DNA of 64,000 nucleotides from Sutcliffiella horikoshii (GCF_020524325.1 NZ_JAIVKY010000005.1:62001-126000); one strand, 5' to 3'; numbered from the stretch's first letter, positions 50,441-59,444 are shown. Numbers and translations are program-made. Notes: a model not told the origin generated them from the letters alone.

Positions 50441-50480
50441 AAAAGAATTACCCATCCCAATAGATTGGTAATTCTTTTTC
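50441..50480. terminator. bidirectional terminator between the AlkD-like and VOC genes
   Basis: AAAAGAATTACC (50441-50452) pairs with GGTAATTCTTTT (50467-50478). Confidence 0.88.
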
Positions 50481-50484
50481 AATA

Positions 50485-50913
50485 TTATTGATTCTTTCGG
50501 TCACGTTCCTGCATTTTTCTAACATTATCTGAATGGTAAGGGGAGCCATCGACTTCATTTACCACACTAAATGGGTTGCCATCTAAGTCAAAGAAATCAA
50601 AAAACTTCATTCCGCCAAAATCATCAATTTCAGAGGTTACGATACCCTTGCTTTTAAAATGTTGATGGGTTGCTGCAATATCATCAACAACAAAATTGAA
50701 ATAGCCATTTTTCTGATTACCATTGGTTCTGAACTCAGTGGGCTGTGGGGATTCCACCTTTACCAAGGCTATTTGTGTTGGTCCTGATGGTAGATAAAAT
50801 CCAATTCCATCTCCCCAACTTTCAATCATCTTTGCACCAAGAAATTTTTCATACCATTCTGTTGATTTTTCAATATCTGTAACTGGAATGAAAATACTAC
50901 CTACTCTAAACAT
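50485..50913 (-). CDS. VOC/glyoxalase family protein
   Basis: 142 residues with two beta-alpha-beta-beta-beta modules: VGSIFIPVTDIEKSTEWYEKFL, then YFNFVVDDIAATHQHFKSKG and a final DLDGNPFSVVNEV strand. A possible metal-binding Glu/His pattern is present (Glu in the last VNEV strand). Function (dioxygenase, glyoxalase, antibiotic binding or other) cannot be assigned. It is divergently transcribed from the ECF sigma gene whose own C-terminus also ends in a VOC-like strand; the two genes share a 94-bp spacer. AGGAGGAAG precedes ATG 50913. Confidence 0.82.
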   Translation of the reverse strand: MFRVGSIFIPVTDIEKSTEWYEKFLGAKMIESWGDGIGFYLPSGPTQIALVKVESPQPTEFRTNGNQKNGYFNFVVDDIAATHQHFKSKGIVTSEIDDFGGMKFFDFFDLDGNPFSVVNEVDGSPYHSDNVRKMQERDRKNQ

Positions 50914-51007
50914 TATCTTCCTCCTCCAAATGAAATTCTTACTATTAACGTTAATTATAGTGTAAAAGTTACATCAAAAATAAAAATAAACGAAAAGGTG
51001 CTAGAAA

Positions 51008-51658
51008 ATGTTTCTAGAAGATATAGAGTATGAGATTAATAAACTTTATAAGTATTGCTTAAAACTGTCAGGATCTCCTTGGACAGCTGAAGATTTAGTA
51101 CAAGAAACGTTTCTAAAGGTGTATAAAATTAAAAAGACCGAACCGAGTAGGGAGTTTACATTTTCTTTTATGTGTACGGTGGCTAAAAACATGTTTATCG
51201 ATGAGAAAAGGAAGTATAGAGAAAATATTCATTTAAATGAAGACTTATTGGGAAAAGAGTACGATTTTATAGAATTTTACGGTCTTATTGAATTTTTACT
51301 TACAAGTTTACCATTAAAGCAGTCCATGTTAATTACCTTAAAGGATGTATACGGATACAGTTCAAAAGAAATAGCGTCTATGTTAAGAGTGAGTGATGAG
51401 TCAATAAAAACAGCGCTTCATCGTTCTAGAAAGAAATTAAAATTAATACATACAACAACTATGGAAAAGAGAATTCAAATCCCAAATCATCAAATAATCA
51501 TGGCGCTCTCAAAATCAATACGAGAATCTAAGCCTAAAGAGATATTCTATTATTATCGACTGTTAGAATCACAAAACTTTCAAGTGAAAAGAAGTTCTCA
51601 TCATTCAGTATTCCATGTTATAGATCCCGATGGAAATATTTTAGAAATTGTATCTTAG
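51008..51658 (+). CDS. ECF sigma factor with unusual C-terminal extension
   Basis: 216 residues. Region 2 (about 10-75, CLKLSGSPWTAEDLVQETFL) and region 4 (about 100-150, SSKEIASMLRVSDESIKTAL) form a normal ECF factor of about 150 residues. The remaining 60 residues (from about 155) end in VFHVIDPDGNILEI, the canonical last strand of a VOC-fold domain. A partial VOC-like module could act as a ligand-sensing or anti-sigma-replacing tail. No anti-sigma gene is adjacent. AAAAGGTG precedes ATG 51008. Confidence 0.8.
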   Translation: MFLEDIEYEINKLYKYCLKLSGSPWTAEDLVQETFLKVYKIKKTEPSREFTFSFMCTVAKNMFIDEKRKYRENIHLNEDLLGKEYDFIEFYGLIEFLLTSLPLKQSMLITLKDVYGYSSKEIASMLRVSDESIKTALHRSRKKLKLIHTTTMEKRIQIPNHQIIMALSKSIRESKPKEIFYYYRLLESQNFQVKRSSHHSVFHVIDPDGNILEIVS

Positions 51659-51702
51659 TAATTTCACCTAATATCATTGGTTACGAAAGTGAGGGTACGC
51701 TG

Positions 51703-52581
51703 ATGTTCAAATCTATTATTGCCAAAATATTACGCCTCTTACCTAATAAAGCATTAAAAACACCAATGATTCCTCTGCAACATGTAAAAATGAAAAAAGA
51801 CGTGTTGATTGAAACATCTGTTCAACGTACTAAAATATCTCTTTATTATCCTCTAAAAACTAACCAGAAGAAGCTTCCTGTCTATATCAATTTCCATGGT
51901 GGCGCGTTTATCATGAATGATAAGGAGATGGATGATCCTTATTGTCGCTTCCTATCCAATAAGGCAGAATGTGTGGTTCTTAATGTCGATTATGTGAAAG
52001 CACCGGAACATCGTTTTCCTAAACCGATTGAACAGGGATTTGACATAATTCAATGGCTTAGAAGTAGGGCAGATGAGTTAGATATTGATGTGGAAAAAAT
52101 GATGCTTGGCGGACAAAGTTCAGGTGCAAACATTGCAGCTGCCCTATGCCTGTACCTGGAAGAGAAAGGGGACAATCAGCCACTTCTCCAAGTGCTATCT
52201 TGTCCTATGCTGGATTTTGTTACTCCTCATGCAGATAAACCAGAACCAGATAAGTGGCGTTCGCGATATCCTCAAGTAGCAAATTTTATTAACATGTGTT
52301 ATTTACCTGACAAAGAACATGCCGGACATCCACTTGCATCCCCTGTTCTAGCTAAGGTTAGTGAGCACTTAGCTCCTGCACTTATTCTAAATGCCGAGTA
52401 TGATGCATTTAGACCTGAGGCTGAAAGTTATGCTGAGAAATTAAAAACCGCAGGGGTAACCGTTCATTACGAACTATTTAAAGACTGTTTCCATGCGTTT
52501 ACCCATCTAGGCCCGAAAGAAAGAGCAGAAGAGGCTTGGGAGTTGATAGCAAGGAAAATGAGAGAAGTTGTAGAATCTTAA
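51703..52581 (+). CDS. alpha/beta-hydrolase (hormone-sensitive-lipase/Aes-like esterase)
   Basis: 292 residues. Oxyanion motif NFHGGAFIMND (HGG), nucleophile elbow LGGQSSGANIAA (Ser in GxSxG), acid in LNAEYDAFRPEA and His in FKDCFHAFTHLG give a complete triad in the order typical of HSL-family esterases. Probable small-ester hydrolase, cytoplasmic (no signal peptide). GAAAGTGAGGG precedes ATG 51703. It lies 44 bp after the sigma gene and could be its target or merely cotranscribed. Confidence 0.87.
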   Translation: MFKSIIAKILRLLPNKALKTPMIPLQHVKMKKDVLIETSVQRTKISLYYPLKTNQKKLPVYINFHGGAFIMNDKEMDDPYCRFLSNKAECVVLNVDYVKAPEHRFPKPIEQGFDIIQWLRSRADELDIDVEKMMLGGQSSGANIAAALCLYLEEKGDNQPLLQVLSCPMLDFVTPHADKPEPDKWRSRYPQVANFINMCYLPDKEHAGHPLASPVLAKVSEHLAPALILNAEYDAFRPEAESYAEKLKTAGVTVHYELFKDCFHAFTHLGPKERAEEAWELIARKMREVVES

Positions 52582-52664
52582 TATGTAGATCACATTAGGA
52601 ATTAGTGCTCTTTGTGTTTGTAACCGTTATAATATACTAAAATAAAAAAGTTAAGGAGATTTTT

Positions 52665-53522
52665 ATGGAAAAGAACGTGGCATTACATGATTTTATTGTA
52701 AATAATACGGATTCCTTGACTAACGCTTGGTTCCAGTCAAAAAAAGCGAAGGAAGGTAGTATTTATTCGAGTACTGCTCCTACTATTGGTGAGAAATTAC
52801 GTGTGCAAAACAAGAAGTTCATTACTACTATCGCCCAGATTTTTATCAACCCTGATACGGATTCAAATTATGATGCTATTAAACAATGGGCTTCTGATGT
52901 TGCGAAAGATAGAGTTTCCACCAATACGGAATTAAATGAAATCATTCCTCAGTTTAAAGTGTTTCGTCAAATTTACTGGAATAAAATTAATGAATTTGCA
53001 ACAGAACCTACCAATTTGATAACTCCTGAGAAGCTGTTAACCTGGTCTAATCTATTCCATTATGCTTTTGATAACGTTATCGAGGAATTCGTGGCAACCT
53101 ATACAGCTTATCACCGAGCAACACTCTTGGCACAACAAGAAATGATATCAGAGTTAAGCTCGCCAATTATTAAATTGACGAATGAAATTAGTGTTCTGCC
53201 ATTGATAGGAAGCATTGATACACAAAGAGCGAAAGTTATCACAGAAACAAGCCTTAAACAGTGTCAGGAAAAGAATGTCGATTGTCTTGTCATCGATTTA
53301 TCTGGTGTACCTATTGTAGATACAATGGTAGCCAATCAGTTATTTATCGTTGTCACCGCTTTAGAGCTCATTGGTGTGAAAAGCATTATTACAGGTGTTC
53401 GCCCTGAAGTAGCGCAGACAGCCATCCAACTGGGACTTGATTTCTCCCATATCACTATCTACTCTACTCTTCAAAAAGCACTGGAGAAATGGGAGTTTCG
53501 TAAAAAAAGAATTTTAAAATGA
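52665..53522 (+). CDS. second RsbR-type stressosome co-antagonist
   Basis: 285 residues, clearly paralogous to the protein at 19573-20418: an N-terminal helical globin-like domain, then a STAS domain (about 155-275) with LIGSIDTQRAKV and DLSGVPIVDTMVANQ holding the regulatory threonines. The N-terminal sequences differ strongly between the two copies, as expected if they sense different stresses, whereas the STAS parts are similar. No rsbS/rsbT neighbour. AAGGAG precedes ATG 52665. Confidence 0.87.
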   Translation: MEKNVALHDFIVNNTDSLTNAWFQSKKAKEGSIYSSTAPTIGEKLRVQNKKFITTIAQIFINPDTDSNYDAIKQWASDVAKDRVSTNTELNEIIPQFKVFRQIYWNKINEFATEPTNLITPEKLLTWSNLFHYAFDNVIEEFVATYTAYHRATLLAQQEMISELSSPIIKLTNEISVLPLIGSIDTQRAKVITETSLKQCQEKNVDCLVIDLSGVPIVDTMVANQLFIVVTALELIGVKSIITGVRPEVAQTAIQLGLDFSHITIYSTLQKALEKWEFRKKRILK

Positions 53523-53558
53523 GGCCATTTAAATAAGAATTAGAAAAGAGGTACACCC

Positions 53559-54446
53559 TTGAAGAAAAAAGTTGTCCTCGCAGGAGGAACCGGATTTATT
53601 GGGAAATACCTAGAAAAGCAGTTCACTCAACAAAACTATGAAGTTATCATTATTTCAAGACAGCCTCAACACGTTGCCTGGACAGATACGAAGGGAATTG
53701 CCGCAGCGGTCGACAATGCAGAGCTGGTCATCAATCTGGCTGGAAAATCGGTTGATTGCCGTTATAATGAAAAAAATAAACAGGAAATTTTTGATTCTAG
53801 GACGGATACGACAAGAATTCTTGGGGAAGCAATCGAATCTGCTGTAAACCCTCCTGAACTATGGATCAACTCCAGTACAGCGACAATTTATAGACATGCT
53901 GAGGACAGACCGATGACGGAAGCAACTGGTGAAATAGGTGAGGGCTTTTCCGTAGAAGTTGCAAAAGCGTGGGAGAAATCATTTTTTGATTTTAACTTTC
54001 CACATACAAGACAGGCTGCATTGCGAATTGCGATTGTACTAGGAAAAGACGGAGGAGTTATGACTCCATTTAAAAATTTGGTCACATTTGGGCTGGGTGG
54101 AGTTCAGGGGCCTGGAACTCAAATGTTCAGCTGGGTACATATAGAGGATGTTTATCGAATCATGCTTTTCATTAGAGATAGGAAAGACTTACAGGGGGTG
54201 TTCAACTGCTCAGCTCCTAATCCTATCTCTAACAAGCAATTCATGGCTCAGATGAGAGAAAAAATGAATAGAAAGATTGGGTTGCCATCACCAAGATGGA
54301 TGCTCGAGATTGGGGCTGTCGTCATTCGGACCGAAACAGAGTTAATCTTAAAGAGCAGGTGGGTCATTCCAGAAAGGTTGGAAAAAGAAGGCTATCACTT
54401 CAGGTATCCAGAGATAGATGAAGCATTAGCAGATATTTTATCGTAG
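53559..54446 (+). CDS. TIGR01777-type NAD-dependent epimerase (YfhF-like)
   Basis: 295 residues from TTG 53559, behind AAAAGAGG. GGTGFIGKYLEKQ is the nucleotide motif; VINLAGKSVDCRYNEKNKQE and LRIAIVLGKDGGVMTPFKNL, then GGVQGPGTQMFSWVHIEDV, are highly characteristic of the YfhF/SulA-like TIGR01777 family. Enzymatic function is unknown. It is 36 bp downstream of the RsbR paralogue and may share its transcript. C-terminal RYPEIDEALADIL is the usual ending of this family. Confidence 0.88.
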   Translation: MKKKVVLAGGTGFIGKYLEKQFTQQNYEVIIISRQPQHVAWTDTKGIAAAVDNAELVINLAGKSVDCRYNEKNKQEIFDSRTDTTRILGEAIESAVNPPELWINSSTATIYRHAEDRPMTEATGEIGEGFSVEVAKAWEKSFFDFNFPHTRQAALRIAIVLGKDGGVMTPFKNLVTFGLGGVQGPGTQMFSWVHIEDVYRIMLFIRDRKDLQGVFNCSAPNPISNKQFMAQMREKMNRKIGLPSPRWMLEIGAVVIRTETELILKSRWVIPERLEKEGYHFRYPEIDEALADILS

Positions 54447-54457
54447 AAAATTGGTTT

Positions 54458-54483
54458 GTTTTATTCCGTGTTTCAAAGGGTAT
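54458..54483 (+). promoter_or_regulatory. candidate sigma-B promoter of the DksA-like gene
   Basis: GTTTTA (54458-54463), 14-bp spacer, GGGTAT (54478-54483), matching the general-stress pattern GTTT(N)-N12-15-GGGWAW, 30 bp before ATG 54514. Confidence 0.55.
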
Positions 54484-54513
54484 ACCTTCACTAGATGAAG
54501 GGAGTAGATAGAA

Positions 54514-54888
54514 ATGACTTTAACCAAAGACAAGCAGAAAACACTTCAAACCAAACTTGAAAAGATGAAAGAAAGCATAGAGAAAAAGCAGGAAAGCAGT
54601 ATATTGGACGAGTCCATGCGCGAATCTACAGGAGAAATTACTACGGGAATCGGCAACCACTTGGCTGAAGGCAACGCGGAGAGAGTGGAGCGAGAGCAGG
54701 AACAGACCTTTGAACAGATTGATGAGAAATTGCTAGGTGAGATTGACGAAGCATTAGCTAGGATAGAAGAAGGAACATATGGTACTTGTGTCGATACTGG
54801 GGAAGAAATTCCTTATGAGAGGCTTGAAGCATTGCCTTATGCAAAGAGAACTGCTCAAGCTCAGGAGAAGTTTGATAAAGGTGAATAA
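54514..54888 (+). CDS. TraR/DksA-family stress protein (YocK/YteA-like)
   Basis: 124 residues. A long helical hairpin (about 1-80, TLQTKLEKMKESIEKKQESS, EEALARIEEGTYG context) is followed by the DksA-type end, GTYGTCVDTGEEIPYERLEALP. The Cys4 zinc finger is reduced to a single Cys, as in the YocK/YteA group. YocK-like proteins are general-stress proteins; the candidate sigma-B promoter upstream agrees. Strict DksA activity at RNA polymerase is not implied, because the acidic coiled-coil tip and zinc site differ. GAAGGGAG precedes the start. Confidence 0.82.
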   Translation: MTLTKDKQKTLQTKLEKMKESIEKKQESSILDESMRESTGEITTGIGNHLAEGNAERVEREQEQTFEQIDEKLLGEIDEALARIEEGTYGTCVDTGEEIPYERLEALPYAKRTAQAQEKFDKGE

Positions 54889-54894
54889 ATAATA

Positions 54895-54940
54895 AAAAGC
54901 CAGAAACAAACGCTTTTCAGCGTATGGTTTCTGGCTTTTA
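54895..54940. terminator. strong bidirectional terminator
   Basis: 13-bp perfect stem: AAAAGCCAGAAAC (54895-54907) / GTTTCTGGCTTTT (54927-54939). Confidence 0.92.
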
Positions 54941-55027
54941 TTACGATGCCAGACTTGTTCAATACGGAGGAGTTTTGGCACTGGAGAAACGTAACGATAC
55001 TTGATTTAATTTAGCTAGTGACAATTA

Positions 55028-56389
55028 TCAAGACTGTCTCCCTTTACTTCTTCTATACTGATAAAACACAACAGAAGTCAGTAACAATAACCCTGTAACC
55101 CCAAGGAATATATTGCGGTATATCTCTTCTACTGGTAAGTCCCCTTGCCACACAATCAACAATCCAGTCAATGCCACTCCAAAAGCACCGCCGAAGAACT
55201 GAACAAGCTGGGCAATCCCCATGCCGGCACCAAGCTCCGACTTATCCAAAATCCTTGATATCTCATTGGAGATGCTTGAAGTGAGTGCTGAAAATCCTGT
55301 ACTCATGAACATATAGGTAACCAAAATCACATACGGGGAAAGGTTCCCGAGCAGCCCGAATGATAATGTGGAGATGATTAAAAACACCTGACCGAACAAA
55401 ATCAGTGGCATATTGCCAAAGCGGTCGATGAATCTGCCGATAAATTGAGCGGCGATAGCAGAAAGAATCGCCCCGGGAAAGATAAGCAAGCCAATGGTAG
55501 CCGGTTCCTTGTTAAATATCACTGCCAGCATAATCGGCATTAAAAACAATGCCGAGAAATGCGAGATAAATGCACCGAATCCAATACCTAGCAGTTTCAC
55601 AAACTGCCCATTTTTTAACAGTGCAGGCTGAATGAACGGTGTAGAAACCTTGTGTATATGGCGCCATAGCCACAATAGTGCAGCAATACTGACCAGTAAA
55701 ATTGGTATCTTAAAAGTGGAAAGGTAAAGTAAAAGTCCTGTTACGCCAATACCAATTAACAGACCACCAAGGTAGTCAAATTTTATTTTCTCTGTTTCTT
55801 CGTGTGGCAGTAGTTTTCGAAACAAGGGCAGGAGCAGTAAGACGAATCCTGTTATGACGAAAAGATAATGCCAGCCCAAGTATTGGGTGATTAGTCCCCC
55901 GATTACCGGGCCAAGTCCAAATCCAAGGGAGGCTGCAGAAGAGATGAACGCCATCGCTTTTCCTCTTCTTGAAATAGGGATGTATCTACCCGCCAACACC
56001 ATGGCGAGCCCCGGGACAGCCCCTGCACCTGCCGCTTGTAATAGTCTTGCGGCTAATAACCAGACGAAATCCTGCGAAAAGAAACCGATAATCGAAGAAA
56101 TGGCCAACAAGCCAAGTCCTATGCTCAGCAACTTTCTAATCGGTAAAAAATCTGACAATCTGCTATAGGTCAAGGTTGAAATCGCGAAAACGATGGAATA
56201 GCCAGATACAATCCAAGAAGCGGTGGAAGAGGATAGGCTCAGCTCACTCAATACACTTGGCAAGGCAACATTGAACATGGTCGTATTCATGACAACAAGC
56301 CAGACGGTGGCACTCCAGATAAGGATGATTTTATTTTCTTGTATTACGGGTTGTTCTAGATCTTTAAGATCGGCAGCGTGTGATGCCAT
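55028..56389 (-). CDS. MFS transporter, DHA2 family, Tet(L)-like (14 TM)
   Basis: ATG 56389 is chosen; an upstream GTG (56398) overlaps the GGTGAG site. About 453 residues with 13-14 membrane segments. NVALPSVLSELSLSSSTASW, RLSDFLPIRKLL (motif A), ARLLQAAGAGAVPGLAMV, 'RRGKAMAFISSAASLGFGLG' and PVIGGLI (motif C) align with Tet(K)/Tet(L) and other 14-TM drug antiporters. Tetracycline export is possible, but so are other drugs or Na+/K+:H+ exchange. No tetracycline-type leader peptide is seen upstream. Confidence 0.82.
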   Translation of the reverse strand: MASHAADLKDLEQPVIQENKIILIWSATVWLVVMNTTMFNVALPSVLSELSLSSSTASWIVSGYSIVFAISTLTYSRLSDFLPIRKLLSIGLGLLAISSIIGFFSQDFVWLLAARLLQAAGAGAVPGLAMVLAGRYIPISRRGKAMAFISSAASLGFGLGPVIGGLITQYLGWHYLFVITGFVLLLLPLFRKLLPHEETEKIKFDYLGGLLIGIGVTGLLLYLSTFKIPILLVSIAALLWLWRHIHKVSTPFIQPALLKNGQFVKLLGIGFGAFISHFSALFLMPIMLAVIFNKEPATIGLLIFPGAILSAIAAQFIGRFIDRFGNMPLILFGQVFLIISTLSFGLLGNLSPYVILVTYMFMSTGFSALTSSISNEISRILDKSELGAGMGIAQLVQFFGGAFGVALTGLLIVWQGDLPVEEIYRNIFLGVTGLLLLTSVVFYQYRRSKGRQS

Positions 56390-56409
56390 TTTTCTCACCA
56401 GTTTCTATC

Positions 56410-57255
56410 TTAGTTTTGTAAAAATTCTTGTAGTGCCTTGTAGTTGTTTTTCGCATCCTCATACCCCAGTTCATAAAGGGCTTGAAGACGTTCCCTTTTC
56501 CGTTCCATTCTGCCTACAGGTAAAGGCTTGCTCGGCTGGAATACAAAAGTGGAACCAGATTCCTTCGCTTCTTCAACATAGTCCAATGTCTCATTATAAA
56601 GCTTGTAACGTGTCTGAAGGCGGTCTGAAATAATTGGAAATTGCTTGTATTTGAAAAGTGAAGAGAATCGGCTAGCTTTCTTTTTGTAACCAACAGGCTT
56701 TGTCAAAATCACAACATTTTTTTCAAAGCCGTCTTTCTGAGCTTTTTTTAATGGGATTGGATCAATGATTCCACCGTCTAAAAGCATTCTGTCCTGATAA
56801 GCGACACTTGGCGCAACAAATGGAAGGGAACTTGATGCTCGAATTAACTGAAGCATATCTTCTCCATGCTGGTCCATGTTGTAGTAGACAGGTTCGCCTG
56901 TCAGACAATCCGTCGTCACGACAACAAACTGCTCCGTTCTGTTCAAAAATGTCTCATAATCATAAGGAACAAGCTTATTCGGAATTTCATCAAATAAGAA
57001 GTCCATGTCGAACATCTGCCGTTTTTTCCAAAAGTTACGATAGGAAAGATATCTAGGGTCTCCAACGAAGTCGATGTTGACCTTTTTGTTCCTACCCGGC
57101 TGTCTGGATAGATAGGAAGCTGCCATGCAAGCTCCTGCAGAAACACCAATCACATATGGAAAGTATAAGTCCTTTTCCATAAAATATTCTAAAATTCCGG
57201 CAGTATATACTCCGCGCATACCTCCGCCTTCCAGTACTAATCCACTGTTCAACAA
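56410..57255 (-). CDS. patatin-like phospholipase (RssA/YjjU-type)
   Basis: 281 residues. The oxyanion hole is LEGGGMRGVYTAG, nucleophile Ser39 is in GVSAGAC and the catalytic Asp in LLDGGIIDPIP, a complete Ser-Asp dyad. Cytoplasmic, no signal peptide. The group is close to E. coli YjjU, with a C-terminal helical domain rich in Lys/Arg (VGRMERKRERLQALYELGYE). The lipid substrate is unknown. The start is a TTG pair at 57255/57252, behind GAGGGA. It is spaced 20 bp before the MFS gene on the same strand and is probably cotranscribed with it. Confidence 0.87.
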   Translation of the reverse strand: MLNSGLVLEGGGMRGVYTAGILEYFMEKDLYFPYVIGVSAGACMAASYLSRQPGRNKKVNIDFVGDPRYLSYRNFWKKRQMFDMDFLFDEIPNKLVPYDYETFLNRTEQFVVVTTDCLTGEPVYYNMDQHGEDMLQLIRASSSLPFVAPSVAYQDRMLLDGGIIDPIPLKKAQKDGFEKNVVILTKPVGYKKKASRFSSLFKYKQFPIISDRLQTRYKLYNETLDYVEEAKESGSTFVFQPSKPLPVGRMERKRERLQALYELGYEDAKNNYKALQEFLQN

Positions 57256-57423
57256 CTTCTATCCCTCATTTCATATCATTAACAATTCCATTCTTTTCAT
57301 AAAGCATATTGTAACAAACGACTACAGCCTTTGTCCGCAACGGTGCCTGAAAATATCTGTGTGACAAAAAGTCCATGTAAAATGTTCAAAAAGTGCATAG
57401 CTTTCCTAGTCTTCGCGACCTAT

Positions 57424-57442
57424 AATAATGAAAATCATTATC
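57424..57442. promoter_or_regulatory. Fur box
   Basis: AATAATGAAAATCATTATC matches 17 of 19 bases of GATAATGATAATCATTATC, 44 bp upstream of the iron-siderophore binding protein gene. Confidence 0.88.
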
Positions 57443-57485
57443 AATTATAAAGACTGATCAACAGTCAGAAGAAAGGGAGATATAA

Positions 57486-58466
57486 ATGAGAAAGAACAAA
57501 GGGTTTATTCAATTACTGCTTACTTTCAGTTTACTGGCATTAATTTTAGCTGGATGCGGAGCAAATAATACAGGAACAGGTGAAAACAGTTCCAAAAATG
57601 ATGATGAAGTAAAAACGGAAGAGTTTCCACAATACACGGTTCAACATGCAATGGGAGAAACAACGATGGAAGAAACACCGAAAAAAGTCGTGGTACTGAC
57701 AAACGAGGGAACAGAAGCTGTATTGGAACTTGGTGTAACACCGGTGGGTGCTGCCAGCCCCGGTATAGGAACAGAGTGGTATGCTCATATCAAAGAAGAA
57801 ATGCAAAGGGTAACGGAGCTGGGAGAAGAAACAGCACCAAACCTTGAGACGATTGCAAGCCTGCAACCTGACTTGATCATTGGAAACCAGATCCGTCCTG
57901 AAGAAATTTATGAACAATTAGAAGCGATTGCACCAACTGTATTCTCTGAAGATTTAGCAGGAGACTGGAAGCAAAACTTTGAATTATATGCAAAAGCATT
58001 GAACAAAGAGGCAGAAGGCAAAGAAGCATTGGCAAACTATGATGAGCATGTGGAAGAAGTAAAAGGGAAGCTCGCAGATGAATTGAATATGGAAGTTTCC
58101 GTTGTCCGTTTCTTGCCAACAACGGTTCGTATCTATCAAAAAGATACATTTGCAGGAACGATCCTTTCTGACTTAGGGTTTGCATGCCCAGAAGCACAAG
58201 ATAAAGACAATTTCATGGAAGTCATTACAGAAGAACAGATGAGTAGCATGGATGGAGACGTTATGTTCTATTACAACGCCGACTATGATGAGGAAAAAGG
58301 CGGAACCAAAATGCAAGAAGCTTGGATGCAGCATCCTCTATATGAAAAACTGAATGTTGCTCAAACAGATTCTGCTTATAAAGTAGATGAAATCATTTGG
58401 AACCTTTCTGGTGGCATTAAAGCGGCAAATCTTCTATTAGAAGACATCGTAAAGTATATGGAATAA
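57486..58466 (+). CDS. iron-siderophore ABC transporter substrate-binding lipoprotein (YfiY-like)
   Basis: 326 residues. MRKNKGFIQLLLTFSLLALI then LAGC is a lipoprotein signal (Cys23). The mature part is a class III periplasmic-binding fold: KKVVVLTNEGTEAVLELGVTP, LQPDLIIGNQIRPEEIYEQL, TVFSEDLAGDW. The pattern is close to YfiY (schizokinen/arthrobactin uptake in B. subtilis). A Fur box upstream shows iron repression. The permease and ATPase genes are not here; the next gene is a siderophore reductase, so uptake must use components encoded elsewhere. Confidence 0.9.
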   Translation: MRKNKGFIQLLLTFSLLALILAGCGANNTGTGENSSKNDDEVKTEEFPQYTVQHAMGETTMEETPKKVVVLTNEGTEAVLELGVTPVGAASPGIGTEWYAHIKEEMQRVTELGEETAPNLETIASLQPDLIIGNQIRPEEIYEQLEAIAPTVFSEDLAGDWKQNFELYAKALNKEAEGKEALANYDEHVEEVKGKLADELNMEVSVVRFLPTTVRIYQKDTFAGTILSDLGFACPEAQDKDNFMEVITEEQMSSMDGDVMFYYNADYDEEKGGTKMQEAWMQHPLYEKLNVAQTDSAYKVDEIIWNLSGGIKAANLLLEDIVKYME

Positions 58467-58483
58467 ATGTAATAGAAAATAAG

Positions 58484-58514
58484 GAAGGTTGGCATCTGCT
58501 GTCAGCCTTCTTTT
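58484..58514 (+). terminator. hairpin between the binding protein and reductase genes
   Basis: GAAGG (58484-58488) with CCTTC (58506-58510), extended by TTGGCA / TGTCAG with mismatches, followed by TTTT. Weak; may allow read-through. Confidence 0.55.
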
Positions 58515-58532
58515 AGTAAAAGGAGGGAGACT

Positions 58533-59327
58533 ATGGAGCTGCAAAATAAGACGTGGACATGGGAACAGATGGAGAATTTCTTTTATATGACGAACCAAGA
58601 GAAAGAGGATGTTGTCTGGGATTGTCGGATAAGGGAGCTGGTGAAACCCGAAATTCTACAAAAGCTCCTAGAACTTTATGGAGAGGGAATCAAGGCAACA
58701 ACAAAGGACGTTACAGTCATGTATTTTGCAGGCTGGTTTGGATATTTATGTGGAGCAATGCATTTCTTATCTTCAGACGGATGGAAGGTCAACGCTGAAA
58801 AAATTAAACTTCAACTATACAAAAATCAGCGTGGAACGATGTTGGTTTCATTTATCGTTCACTCGGAAAACTTCATTAAAATCGAATGCAGTGGGTGGGT
58901 AGAGGAATTTTATAAAGCAAACATGAAGCCCGTATTTATGCTGATGCAAGCTATGTCTACTAACAATAACCTTCTACATATTTGGTACCAGGCGAGCCAT
59001 AGTCTATACTGGATTTCAGATCGAATGAACCATTCAGGTCTTTCTGAAAGGTACATATTGCAATACGAAAAAAATGTGGAGTTGTTTAAAAAGGTAACTC
59101 CTTCTTCCTGCATGGGAGTGATGGGGCAACAACATCCCTATGCAAAGAAACTAATATTTATCGAAAATCCATGGGATTTACAAGACCCGATGCCTTTAAA
59201 ACCTTCATGCTGTCTTGCTTATCAAACAGAAGGAGGACACTTATGTTATACCTGTCCGAGAATGAAAAAGTCGGAACGGCAAGAGAAATTTAATAAAGTT
59301 TTAGCAGAGCATTCGACAATGAGTTAA
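58533..59327 (+). CDS. FhuF-like ferric-siderophore reductase
   Basis: 264 residues. The C-terminus has CC-LAYQTEGGHL-C-YT-C, exactly the Cys-Cys-x10-Cys-x2-Cys [2Fe-2S] site of FhuF-type reductases, which reduce ferric siderophores in the cytoplasm and free Fe2+. The central region (VMYFAGWFGYLCGAMHFLSS, NLLHIWYQASHSLYW) matches the Bacillus group of these proteins. AAAAGGAGGGAG precedes ATG 58533. It probably lies in the same Fur-controlled unit as the binding protein, which would capture the siderophore it reduces. Confidence 0.85.
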   Translation: MELQNKTWTWEQMENFFYMTNQEKEDVVWDCRIRELVKPEILQKLLELYGEGIKATTKDVTVMYFAGWFGYLCGAMHFLSSDGWKVNAEKIKLQLYKNQRGTMLVSFIVHSENFIKIECSGWVEEFYKANMKPVFMLMQAMSTNNNLLHIWYQASHSLYWISDRMNHSGLSERYILQYEKNVELFKKVTPSSCMGVMGQQHPYAKKLIFIENPWDLQDPMPLKPSCCLAYQTEGGHLCYTCPRMKKSERQEKFNKVLAEHSTMS

Positions 59328-59346
59328 ACCTGTCGAATGCTTATTT
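59309..59346 (+). terminator. intrinsic terminator of the iron unit
   Basis: GCATTCGACA (59309-59318) pairs with TGTCGAATGC (59331-59340), followed by TTATTTTA. The stem includes the last codons of the gene. Confidence 0.8.
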
Positions 59347-59444
59347 TAGTGGTCACGCGGAAATTTCATCGTGACTTTTTAAAAGGACTTGTTGTACAAT
59401 AATTCACAATATTCATTTTTCACCAAAAGAAAGGAGCGGTAAAA

